This document shows positions 1 to 5,036 of a DNA stretch of 5,036 bases, in pieces. The position numbers were made by a program, and so were the translations under genes. The stretch lies in contig JAHDDM010000119.1 of the NCBI GenBank assembly GCA_020629355.1, positions 1-5,036 of the forward strand, read 5' to 3'. The notes beneath the pieces are model-generated. The model saw nothing but the letters and a program-made list of their open reading frames with translations, was not told the DNA's origin and made no database searches. How positions within the stretch are numbered: position 1 is the first letter of the stretch; each line of letters opens with the position of its first letter. Source of the stretch: Rhodospirillaceae bacterium (GTDB lineage Bacteria > Pseudomonadota > Alphaproteobacteria > JABSOH01).

Positions 1-600
1 CGTTCGGTGGCCTTGTGCTTCGATGAGTACGATGCAGGCAGGCCAGACGTGATGATTGTTATCCAGCGTATTCTGGAGACCGAAGGCCGCATGACCTTGC
101 TGGATCAAAACGAGGTCATTACCGCCAATCCGAATTTCCGACTGTTTGCGACGGCGAACACTGCTGGTCTTGGCGACACTTCGGGACTGTATCACGGCAC
201 GCAACAGATTAACCAAGCCCAAATGGATCGTTGGTCCATGGTGGTGCGGCTGAATTATCTGGCGCCAGAGCAGGAGACCGAGATTGTTCGAGCCAAGCTT
301 GCGGCATTGGGTGCTTCAGGTTCTGTGGCGAAAAATGTGGCGCAAGATGTTCCGACAATGGTGCATATGGCGAATTTGACGCGCACGGCCTTTGCGGCGG
401 GGACGCTTTCGACGGTGATGTCGCCGCGAACCGTGATTGCCTGGGCAGAGAATGCGGTCTTGCTGGAGGGCAATCTTGAGGCCAGCTTTGCCTTGACCTT
501 TATGAACAAGTCTGATGAGACCGAGCATGTGCTGCTGAATGAACAATATCACACCTGTTTTAACGCCCATCTTCCAGGTTTAGAGAAGGTTGATGGCTAA
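1..600 (+). CDS. cobS: Cobaltochelatase subunit CobS, 5'-truncated by the window edge
   Basis: This is the AAA+ (MoxR-like) ATPase subunit of cobaltochelatase CobNST, which uses ATP to insert cobalt into hydrogenobyrinic acid a,c-diamide in the aerobic cobalamin pathway, in the cytoplasm. The frame is open from base 1 and gives 199 codons to a TAA at 598-600. Full-length CobS is about 330 residues, so roughly the first 130, including Walker A, lie outside the window. Visible motifs, counting codons from base 1, are Walker B in ALCFDEYD (D8, E9), sensor 1 in FATANT (N53), the conserved CobS stretch [17 protein letters not shown] with a candidate arginine finger, and a sensor 2-like SPRT (R143). 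The GTG at base 7 sits just before Walker B and is not a real start. The family assignment is secure because this conserved central block is characteristic of CobS. The 3' end overlaps cobT by 8 bases, suggesting translational coupling. Confidence 0.95.
   Translation, partial: RSVALCFDEYDAGRPDVMIVIQRILETEGRMTLLDQNEVITANPNFRLFATANTAGLGDTSGLYHGTQQINQAQMDRWSMVVRLNYLAPEQETEIVRAKLAALGASGSVAKNVAQDVPTMVHMANLTRTAFAAGTLSTVMSPRTVIAWAENAVLLEGNLEASFALTFMNKSDETEHVLLNEQYHTCFNAHLPGLEKVDG
584..589 (+). promoter_or_regulatory. Ribosome-binding site of cobT, inside the cobS 3' end
   Basis: AGAAGG lies within the last codons of cobS, three bases before the ATG at 593. That spacing is short. An in-frame TTG at 590 directly abuts the motif and is even less well placed, so ATG 593 is preferred. 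Termination of cobS at 598-600 could hand ribosomes over to cobT. Confidence 0.5.
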
Positions 601-2377
601 ACGGGATCCGCTTGAGCAGTTAGAGCAATCGCTGGCGGATAGTTTTGGCGCATTAGCCGCCGAGGTGGACTCTAGCGCATCCCAGCGCGAGGCGATAGCA
701 GAATTAACCCCGAAAATTGACCGTAGGCGGTTGCCGAAAGAGGTCTCTCAAGTCCGTGGGGAATTGGATCACTTTGCGCTGAAAACGCGCTTTCACGATC
801 CGTTGCAGCATCAACGTGCCATGCCCGCCGCCTCAGATGCGGCAGCGGTGTTTAATGCCTTGGAGCGCGCGCGATATGAAGCAATAGGGATGCAGATGTA
901 TCGTGGTGTTGCGGGCAATGTTGATGCCATGGATAGTGCGATGCACGGTCAAATGAGTGCTGAGGCCATGGCGCATCAAGTGGCTGAGCATCACATGCCA
1001 GAGGCCGCGCGTCTGTTATTGCGCGAGAAAATGTTGGGAATCGCGCCGCCTGCTGCTGCTGAGGCCATGATTGCGCCGTGGCGTGAGAAGCTGTCCCCAG
1101 CGTTAGAGGCGTGGGATGATCAGCAGGATATTCTGGAATCTCAAGAGCTGTTTGCACAGTGGGCGCAGGAATTTCTCAGTCAACTTGAGATGTTCAGCGA
1201 TAATGATGTTCCCGATGATGCGCCACGGGATGATGCTGAAGATGAAGCCGATGACGAGGTGGCAGATGACCCTGCTGAGCAGGAGCAGGACGAGGGTGAA
1301 AATCGCGAACAGACCATGTTGCCATTGGATACGGGCGCGGATGGTGAGGATGGTGAAGACGGCGAGGATTCGCGAATTGATGATCAGGATATGTCTGGCG
1401 AAATGATGCCAGCGGACTATGAACCGCAAGACAATGTTGACGATATTGATTCTGGTATGTACCGTGCGTTCAGTACAAAGTTTGACGAGGTTATCGATGC
1501 TGAGGACCTGTCCAACCCTCAGGAACTGGCGGATTTACGCAAAGAACTGGATGATAAGGCCGCGCAGGCGCAAAGCCTTATCTCGCGGCTGGCTAACCGA
1601 TTACAGCGCCGTCTGCTCGCGCAACAGAAACGCTTTTGGCAATTTGATCTGGAACAGGGCGTGCTGGATCCGGCGCGGTTGGCACGGGTGGTGATTGACC
1701 CACAGCAGCCGTTATCGTTCAAACAGGAGAAGTCCGCACCATTCCGCGATACCGTGGTGAGTCTCTTGATTGATAATTCCGGTTCGATGCGTGGGCGACC
1801 CATCAGCATTGCCGCGATCAGTGTCGATATTCTGGCACGCACTCTGGAGCGTTGCGGGGTCAGCACGGAAATTCTTGGCTTCACCACCAGAGCATGGCGC
1901 GGTGGCCGGATGAAAGATGCCTGGATTGCAGCAGGAAAGCCCCCGCATCCTGGACGATTGAATGAACTTCGGCATATTATCTATAAATATGCCGATAAGC
2001 CCTATCGGCGGATCAGAAATAATCTTGGCTTGATGCTACAGGAAGGACTGCTGAAAGAAAATATTGACGGCGAGGCTCTCGTTTGGGCATATCGCCGTCT
2101 ACTTGCTCGTTCCGAAGACCGCAAGATTATGATTGTGATTTCAGACGGCGCGCCCGTGGATGATGCAACACTCGCCAGTAATCCGTCGCATATTCTTGAA
2201 CAGCATTTGCGCACGGTGATCACACAGATTGAGGCACAGAATAAGGTGCAATTACTCGCCATTGGTATTGGACATGATGTGACACGCTATTACCAACGTT
2301 CGGTGATGATCCGAAATGTCGATGAATTGGGTGGTGTCTTACTTGGGCAGCTTGAGGGATTGCTCATTAGTGATTGA
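593..2377 (+). CDS. cobT: Cobaltochelatase subunit CobT
   Basis: CobT is the scaffold subunit that partners CobS in an AAA+/VWA chaperone-like complex and, with CobN, drives ATP-dependent cobalt insertion into the corrin ring. The protein is 594 residues from ATG 593, close to the ~600-630 typical of the family. The N-terminal CobT domain spans about residues 1-200. An acidic low-complexity linker covers about 203-286 and includes a tandem GED run at 250-259. The C-terminal von Willebrand A domain spans about 385-594. Its metal-ion-dependent adhesion site reads DNSGSMRG (D394, S396, S398), and a second acidic site is SDGAP (D518). Both look intact, so the protein should be functional. It follows cobS with an 8-base overlap and was therefore probably cotranscribed with it. 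CobN is not in the window. The name cobT is also used for an unrelated phosphoribosyltransferase; the VWA and MIDAS features rule that out. Confidence 0.95.
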   Translation: MAKRDPLEQLEQSLADSFGALAAEVDSSASQREAIAELTPKIDRRRLPKEVSQVRGELDHFALKTRFHDPLQHQRAMPAASDAAAVFNALERARYEAIGMQMYRGVAGNVDAMDSAMHGQMSAEAMAHQVAEHHMPEAARLLLREKMLGIAPPAAAEAMIAPWREKLSPALEAWDDQQDILESQELFAQWAQEFLSQLEMFSDNDVPDDAPRDDAEDEADDEVADDPAEQEQDEGENREQTMLPLDTGADGEDGEDGEDSRIDDQDMSGEMMPADYEPQDNVDDIDSGMYRAFSTKFDEVIDAEDLSNPQELADLRKELDDKAAQAQSLISRLANRLQRRLLAQQKRFWQFDLEQGVLDPARLARVVIDPQQPLSFKQEKSAPFRDTVVSLLIDNSGSMRGRPISIAAISVDILARTLERCGVSTEILGFTTRAWRGGRMKDAWIAAGKPPHPGRLNELRHIIYKYADKPYRRIRNNLGLMLQEGLLKENIDGEALVWAYRRLLARSEDRKIMIVISDGAPVDDATLASNPSHILEQHLRTVITQIEAQNKVQLLAIGIGHDVTRYYQRSVMIRNVDELGGVLLGQLEGLLISD

Positions 2378-2385
2378 AAATCTTC

Positions 2386-2583
2386 ATCGCTCACGGCAAT
2401 GATGCTTTGCATCATGCCTAGGCGGGGTGCTTGCACCCCAGCCGTGAGCGATAACGAACAAGCAGGAAACCACCTTTCGTTACACGCCAACCAAAACCGC
2501 AGGTTTTGGCAAGGGCGACTGCCCGCCGTGGCGAAGCCACGCACCCGCGTAGGCGGGGTGCTTGCACCCCAGCCGTGAGCGAT
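2386..2583. repeat. Composite palindromic element with nested hairpins
   Basis: The left arm ATCGCTCACGGC (2386-2397) is perfectly complementary to two right arms, 2441-2452 and 2572-2583, so two alternative 12-bp outer stems are possible. Inside lie further hairpins: 2399-2405 with 2409-2415 (7 bp, loop TTT); 2424-2429 with 2434-2439 (6 bp, loop CTTG), repeated at 2554-2569; 2491-2498 with 2502-2509 (8 bp, loop GCA); 2513-2516 with 2521-2524 (4 bp); and 2527-2532 with 2536-2541 (6 bp, loop GAA). The element begins nine bases after the cobT stop. There is no T-tract after it, so it is not a classic intrinsic terminator. It resembles a dispersed REP/BIME-like repeat or a structured 3' UTR. I do not recognise a named family. 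Confidence 0.8.
2419..2455 (+). repeat. 37-base direct repeat, copy 1
   Basis: Perfect copy of 2550-2586, 131 bases apart start to start. It contains the GGGGTGCTTGCACCCC hairpin followed by the right arm GCCGTGAGCGAT and then AAC. The flanks differ on both sides (C before and G after here; G before and A after in copy 2), which sets the repeat limits. Confidence 0.9.
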
Positions 2584-2586
2584 AAC
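2550..2586 (+). repeat. 37-base direct repeat, copy 2
   Basis: Identical to copy 1 at 2419-2455. Only one left arm (2386-2397) exists for the two right arms, so the element looks partly duplicated, or extended by insertion of the 94 bases between the copies (2456-2549). Confidence 0.9.
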
Positions 2587-2616
2587 AGAAACAAAAGCAA
2601 TCAATTCGTGAAAACA

Positions 2617-2646
2617 TTGCAGATGTTGCCGACACTATGATAGTAT
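2617..2646 (+). promoter_or_regulatory. Possible sigma-70-type promoter for the 99-residue gene
   Basis: TTGCAG (2617-2622) and TAGTAT (2641-2646) are separated by 18 bases and end 27 bases before the ATG at 2674. An overlapping alternative -10 is TATGAT (2636-2641), but it lacks a well-spaced -35. The match is moderate. It is supported mainly by position, between the palindromic element and the next gene. Confidence 0.3.
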
Positions 2647-2658
2647 CAGTCAGGCAAC
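2625..2658. promoter_or_regulatory. Dyad over the putative -10: operator or leader hairpin
   Basis: GTTGCCGAC (2625-2633) is complementary to GTC-A-GGCAAC (2649-2658) with one bulged A. Nested within it is the small palindrome ACTAT-G-ATAGT (2634-2644). It overlaps the putative promoter and ends 15 bases before the start codon. It could bind a regulator as DNA or fold in the transcript; the sequence alone does not decide. Confidence 0.35.
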
Positions 2659-2673
2659 CTTAAAGTCAAAGCC

Positions 2674-2973
2674 ATGAACGACAAAGAGATTCTGAAACAG
2701 ATTTACCTGCAGGCACTGAGTAATCGGCAGGATAGTCTTGCGACTGCTCCGCCGCCACAGCCTAAGGCCGCTGTGCTTGAGCAGGAGTTCCTTGATGAAT
2801 TGCCCGAAGGCATCACCGAGCGAGAGAAAATTCTGCACGATGTCATGGGTGTCTATCGCCAAAAACGCCAGATGATTGATGACTTGCCACCAAAGCATCG
2901 GGTGCTGTTGGAGAAGCTCTCTCGTTTGATGTTGGGTATTAAAGATAATACATCTGAGGGTAAAAAGCATTAG
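2674..2973 (+). CDS. Hypothetical protein, 99 residues
   Basis: I do not recognise a family. The predicted product is small, charged, without signal peptide, membrane segment, cysteine cluster or obvious catalytic motif. The N-terminal third (MNDKEILKQIYLQAL...) looks helical. A proline-rich spacer (APPPQPK, about residues 25-31) follows. The rest, with EREKILHDVMGVYRQKRQMIDDLPPKHRVLLEKLSRLML, looks like two amphipathic helices broken at DDLPPKH. That suggests a cytoplasmic helical protein, perhaps an adaptor or regulator. The ATG at 2674 has no strong Shine-Dalgarno sequence. No earlier in-frame start is apparent and the region upstream is noncoding. The stop (2971-2973) lies three bases before the next gene, which argues for one transcript and translational coupling. 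Coding reality is supported by the tight junction and by a protein-like composition. Confidence 0.75.
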   Translation: MNDKEILKQIYLQALSNRQDSLATAPPPQPKAAVLEQEFLDELPEGITEREKILHDVMGVYRQKRQMIDDLPPKHRVLLEKLSRLMLGIKDNTSEGKKH

Positions 2974-2976
2974 ACC

Positions 2977-3795
2977 ATGACATTATCCAGACGCACAGTA
3001 TTGGCTGGCGGTACGGCGGCAATAGCGGGGCTGGCGGCACCAGCACTGGCCTTAACGCCAGAATTTCTGTCCAAGCGTGGCGACTTGCGAATTGGCCTCT
3101 TGGCGGATTATCCGCCTTTTGTTTTTACGCGCTCTGGTATTCCTGATACGGGAATTTTACCGAGTATTGGTAAGGTTATGGCGAATGAATTGTGGCTATC
3201 CCCAAGCTATGTGGTGATCAAGCCGCAAAGCCTCGAGGAAATGTCTTATCAAGAGCAATTTCAGCGTTTTGGCGGCTTGGATATGATCCTGCATGCGCAA
3301 TACGATGATGTCGAAAGGCTTGGCCTATTGCATAGCTCTGCCTATATGACCGATCAGATTTGTTTTATTACCTTGCCGGATATTCGTGAAATTGGCCTGT
3401 TTCCCAGAACTTTTCACCGTAAAAAAGTCATTGCCTTTCCCGATCAAATGGTTCGAGAATTTATGATGAATAGCCCTGATTCTGGCAAGGTCAATATTGA
3501 TTATAATGTTACTCCGGATGATTTGCTGAATCGCATCCCCATTGCGCGCATGTTGAATGGCGAATTCGAGAAATTCGTCGCCACCAGACGGCAGCTGGAA
3601 TGGATGCTTGGGATTTCCGCGCATAAGTTTCACATCAATAATATCTTTTTTCCAGACCAAAATACCCGTAAGGACTTTTGCATTCTGGTGAATCCTCAGT
3701 CGCCGTGGATACTTGAGGCAGTGCAGAAAAAAATTACTGCAATGCAGAAGAATTATCAGTTACAAAACATTTACCAGAAATATGATTTAATTTAA
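2977..3795 (+). CDS. Tat-exported periplasmic solute-binding-like protein (SBP family 3 type)
   Basis: The 272-residue product starts with a twin-arginine signal: SRRTVLA at residues 4-10, a hydrophobic stretch to about 24, and an ALA cleavage motif at 23-25. The mature part begins LTPEFLSKRGDLRIGLLADYPPF. The LRIGLLADYPPF segment (37-48) matches the first strand of family 3 amino-acid-type solute-binding proteins. GGLDMILHAQYDDVERLG (99-116), followed by SSAYMTD, fits the usual position of the GxxD...ER...FS.PY motif, though diverged. Length is normal for the family. No ABC permease or ATPase gene is in the window, so the ligand and transport partner are unknown; it may be an orphan binding or sensing protein. 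It follows the 99-residue gene by three bases with no good Shine-Dalgarno of its own (GAGGG at 2956-2960 is too far), consistent with coupling. The fold assignment is moderately sure; the ligand is not inferable. Confidence 0.75.
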   Translation: MTLSRRTVLAGGTAAIAGLAAPALALTPEFLSKRGDLRIGLLADYPPFVFTRSGIPDTGILPSIGKVMANELWLSPSYVVIKPQSLEEMSYQEQFQRFGGLDMILHAQYDDVERLGLLHSSAYMTDQICFITLPDIREIGLFPRTFHRKKVIAFPDQMVREFMMNSPDSGKVNIDYNVTPDDLLNRIPIARMLNGEFEKFVATRRQLEWMLGISAHKFHINNIFFPDQNTRKDFCILVNPQSPWILEAVQKKITAMQKNYQLQNIYQKYDLI

Positions 3796-3810
3796 CACTT
3801 AACGAACAAT

Positions 3811-3817
3811 AGGGGAG
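3811..3817 (+). promoter_or_regulatory. Strong ribosome-binding site fixing the dehydrogenase start
   Basis: AGGGGAG lies seven bases before the ATG at 3825. An in-frame TTG at 3819 is only one base from the motif and would add two residues not normal for the family, so ATG 3825 is the start. Confidence 0.8.
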
Positions 3818-3824
3818 TTTGGCA

Positions 3825-4934
3825 ATGAAAACAAAAGCCGCAGTAGCTTGGAAAGCAGGCGAGGCACTGTCCATCGAAGAGGTTGACCTCGAAGGGCCAA
3901 AGGCCACAGAAGTCGTTGTCGAGTTGAAAGCGACAGGGCTGTGCCACACCGATGAATTTACACGCTCAGGTGCAGACCCCGAAGGCATATTTCCCGCCAT
4001 TCTTGGTCACGAGGGCGCGGGTGTCGTCGTCGAGGTTGGCAGTGCGGTGCGTTCGTTGAAAGTTGGCGATCATGTCATTCCGCTTTATACCCCAGAATGC
4101 CGTGAATGCAGCTATTGTACTTCTGGCAAGACCAATCTGTGTCAGTCCATTCGCGTGACGCAAGGCCAAGGGGTGATGCCCGATGGCACTTCACGTTTCT
4201 CGATAGGGAACGAAAAAATCCACCACTATATGGGAACATCAACCTTTGCACAGCATACCGTTGTGCCAGAGATTGCTTTGGCGAAAATCCGTGAAGACGC
4301 GCCGTTTGATAAGGTTTGCTATATTGGCTGTGGCGTGACCACGGGTATCGGTGCGGTATTGAATACGGCTAAGGTCAAGCCAGGTGATAATGTCGTGGTG
4401 TTTGGACTTGGTGGTATTGGCCTGAATGTGATTCAAGGCGCGCGTCTTGCGGGTGCGGATATGATTGTGGGGGTAGACCTCAACCCTGCGCGTAAAGAAA
4501 TTGCCGAAAAATTCGGCATGACGCATTTTGTCAATCCTTCCGAAGTCGAGGGTGATCTTGTGCCGTATCTGGTGGACTTGACCAAGGGCGGCGCGGACTA
4601 TAGCTTTGAATGTATTGGCAATGTCAATGTCATGCGCCAAGCTTTGGAATGCTGTCATAAAGGCTGGGGCGAGAGCATTATTATCGGTGTTGCGCCTGCT
4701 GGTGCGGAGATTACCACGCGCCCCTTCCAGCTGGTGACGGGACGGGTGTGGAAAGGCACGGCCTTTGGTGGTGCTAAAGGCCGCACCGATGTGCCGAAAA
4801 TCGTCGATTGGTATATGGAAGGCAAGATTAACATCGATGATCTGATCACCCATAAAATGCCGCTTGAGGACATCAACGGCGGCTTTGACTTGATGCATGC
4901 AGGGGAGTCGATTCGTTCGGTGGTTGTGTATTGA
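3825..4934 (+). CDS. frmA: S-(hydroxymethyl)glutathione dehydrogenase / class III alcohol dehydrogenase
   Basis: This enzyme oxidises S-(hydroxymethyl)glutathione, formed from formaldehyde and glutathione, to S-formylglutathione with NAD+, in the cytoplasm. It also acts as S-nitrosoglutathione reductase in many organisms. The product is 369 residues, standard for the class. The opening MKTKAAVAWKAGEALSIEEV is typical. Catalytic zinc ligands are C40 (GLCHTD), H62 and E63 (GHEGAG), and C169 (YIGCGVTTG). Structural zinc ligands are C92, C95, C98 and C106. The Rossmann motif is GLGGIG (194-199), with D218 at the end of the second strand indicating NAD over NADP. The class III segment VTQGQGVMPDGTSRF is present. 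No key residue is missing. The usual partner, S-formylglutathione hydrolase, does not follow immediately: the next reading frame is different. It starts 29 bases after the solute-binding-like gene, so cotranscription is possible, but the strong ribosome-binding site suggests separately set expression. The symbols adhC, adhI and flhA are also used. Confidence 0.95.
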   Translation: MKTKAAVAWKAGEALSIEEVDLEGPKATEVVVELKATGLCHTDEFTRSGADPEGIFPAILGHEGAGVVVEVGSAVRSLKVGDHVIPLYTPECRECSYCTSGKTNLCQSIRVTQGQGVMPDGTSRFSIGNEKIHHYMGTSTFAQHTVVPEIALAKIREDAPFDKVCYIGCGVTTGIGAVLNTAKVKPGDNVVVFGLGGIGLNVIQGARLAGADMIVGVDLNPARKEIAEKFGMTHFVNPSEVEGDLVPYLVDLTKGGADYSFECIGNVNVMRQALECCHKGWGESIIIGVAPAGAEITTRPFQLVTGRVWKGTAFGGAKGRTDVPKIVDWYMEGKINIDDLITHKMPLEDINGGFDLMHAGESIRSVVVY

Positions 4935-4941
4935 TTGTATC

Positions 4942-4991
4942 CCTCACGGCAAACGGGATGGGCTTCGCCCGTTATCCCGTTTGCCGTGAGG
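4942..4991. repeat. Large palindrome behind the dehydrogenase gene
   Basis: The arms 4942-4959 and 4974-4991 are perfectly complementary over 18 bp. The interior holds a second hairpin GGGC-TTC-GCCC (4960-4970) and an unpaired GTT (4971-4973). ACGGG in the left arm can also pair with the internal CCCGT (4968-4972), giving an alternative fold. Its outer part, CTCACGGCAA (4943-4952), is identical to 2390-2399 in the element behind cobT. No T-tract follows, so Rho-independent termination of the classic kind is not supported. It may act as an mRNA 3'-end stabiliser or a weak terminator, or be a dispersed repeat. Confidence 0.85.
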
Positions 4992-4993
4992 AA
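4988..4993 (+). promoter_or_regulatory. Ribosome-binding site partly inside the palindrome
   Basis: GAGGAA ends eight bases before ATG 5002, a good Shine-Dalgarno spacing. Its first four bases (4988-4991) are the last bases of the right arm of the palindrome, so hairpin formation would hide them. Confidence 0.45.
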
Positions 4994-5001
4994 TATCCCC
5001 C

Positions 5002-5036
5002 ATGAATTCTTTACGCATATTAGACCCGATTCACGG
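5002..5036 (+). CDS. Start of a gene, possibly an HD-domain phosphohydrolase (truncated by the window edge)
   Basis: Only 11 full codons are present plus GG, which can only be glycine: MNSLRILDPIHG. The motif DPIHG close to the N-terminus is typical of the HD-domain dNTP triphosphohydrolase-like family (SAMHD1 / COG1078 type, with N(D)P(I/V)HG near the start). The frame is open to the window end and has a well-spaced GAGGAA upstream. With so few residues the family is only a suggestion, and the reading frame itself could be chance. It is not recognisable as S-formylglutathione hydrolase. Confidence 0.4.
   Translation, partial: MNSLRILDPIH

Noticed and set aside
2419..2586. CRISPR-like direct repeats
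   Set aside because: There are only two copies, separated by 94 bases that are themselves rich in hairpins, with no further units and no cas genes.
2290..2604. Minus-strand reading frames through the palindromic region (2290-2604 and 2418-2600)
   Set aside because: They arise from the repeats: the same LTAGVQAPRL-type peptide appears more than once because the 37-base repeat is translated twice. One also runs into cobT in antisense. No start site or protein-like composition supports them.
2977..3795. XoxJ/MxaJ-type methanol oxidation protein, suggested by the neighbouring formaldehyde dehydrogenase
   Set aside because: Some methylotrophs do place a periplasmic binding-like protein near this dehydrogenase. 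Here, however, the first-strand motif is ADYPPF rather than the XoxJ/MxaJ type, the signal is Tat, and no methanol dehydrogenase or cytochrome gene is visible.
3819..3824. TTG start two codons upstream for the dehydrogenase
   Set aside because: It is one base from the ribosome-binding site and adds residues before the conserved MKTKAAV opening.
4239..4898. 219-residue minus-strand reading frame inside the dehydrogenase gene
   Set aside because: It is antisense to a fully conserved enzyme, has no recognisable motif, and is explained by the codon pattern of the + strand gene.
4935..5001. Classic Rho-independent terminator behind the dehydrogenase gene
   Set aside because: The stem is strong but is followed by GAATATCCCCC rather than a run of T. 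The same objection applies to the element behind cobT, followed by AGAAACAAAAGC.

Overview
The window looks like chromosomal DNA from an alphaproteobacterium of intermediate G+C. The evidence is the aerobic-pathway cobaltochelatase pair CobS-CobT in the arrangement usual for that class, a glutathione-dependent formaldehyde dehydrogenase of proteobacterial type, and a Tat-exported periplasmic protein. The order or genus cannot be fixed from the sequence. All genes read on the + strand.

Layout. Positions 1-600 hold the C-terminal two thirds of cobS (AAA+ ATPase; the 5' end lies outside the window). It overlaps by 8 bases the complete cobT (593-2377; von Willebrand A domain with a MIDAS site and a long acidic linker). 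A 296-base intergenic region follows. Its first ~205 bases are a dense set of nested palindromes, including a perfect 37-base direct repeat. The remainder carries a plausible promoter with a dyad. Next come a 99-residue protein of unknown function (2674-2973) and, three bases later, a Tat-signal periplasmic solute-binding-like protein (2977-3795). A complete class III alcohol dehydrogenase / S-(hydroxymethyl)glutathione dehydrogenase (3825-4934) follows 29 bases after that. A second large palindrome with the same CTCACGGC...GCCGTGAG ends lies just downstream (4942-4991). The window closes with the first codons of what may be an HD-domain phosphohydrolase (5002 onward).

How the genes work together. 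CobS and CobT are the ATPase and scaffold subunits of the CobNST complex, which inserts cobalt into the corrin ring; cobN is not in the window. The unknown protein and the periplasmic protein are close enough to be cotranscribed and translationally coupled. The dehydrogenase detoxifies formaldehyde and has its own strong ribosome-binding site. No functional link between the cobalamin and formaldehyde genes is evident.

The least ordinary content is noncoding. Two structured repeat elements share their terminal sequence, sit directly behind stop codons, and lack the T-tract of an intrinsic terminator. They look like members of a dispersed palindromic repeat family. The second one includes part of the ribosome-binding site of the next gene. 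I see no convincing new defence or mobile system.
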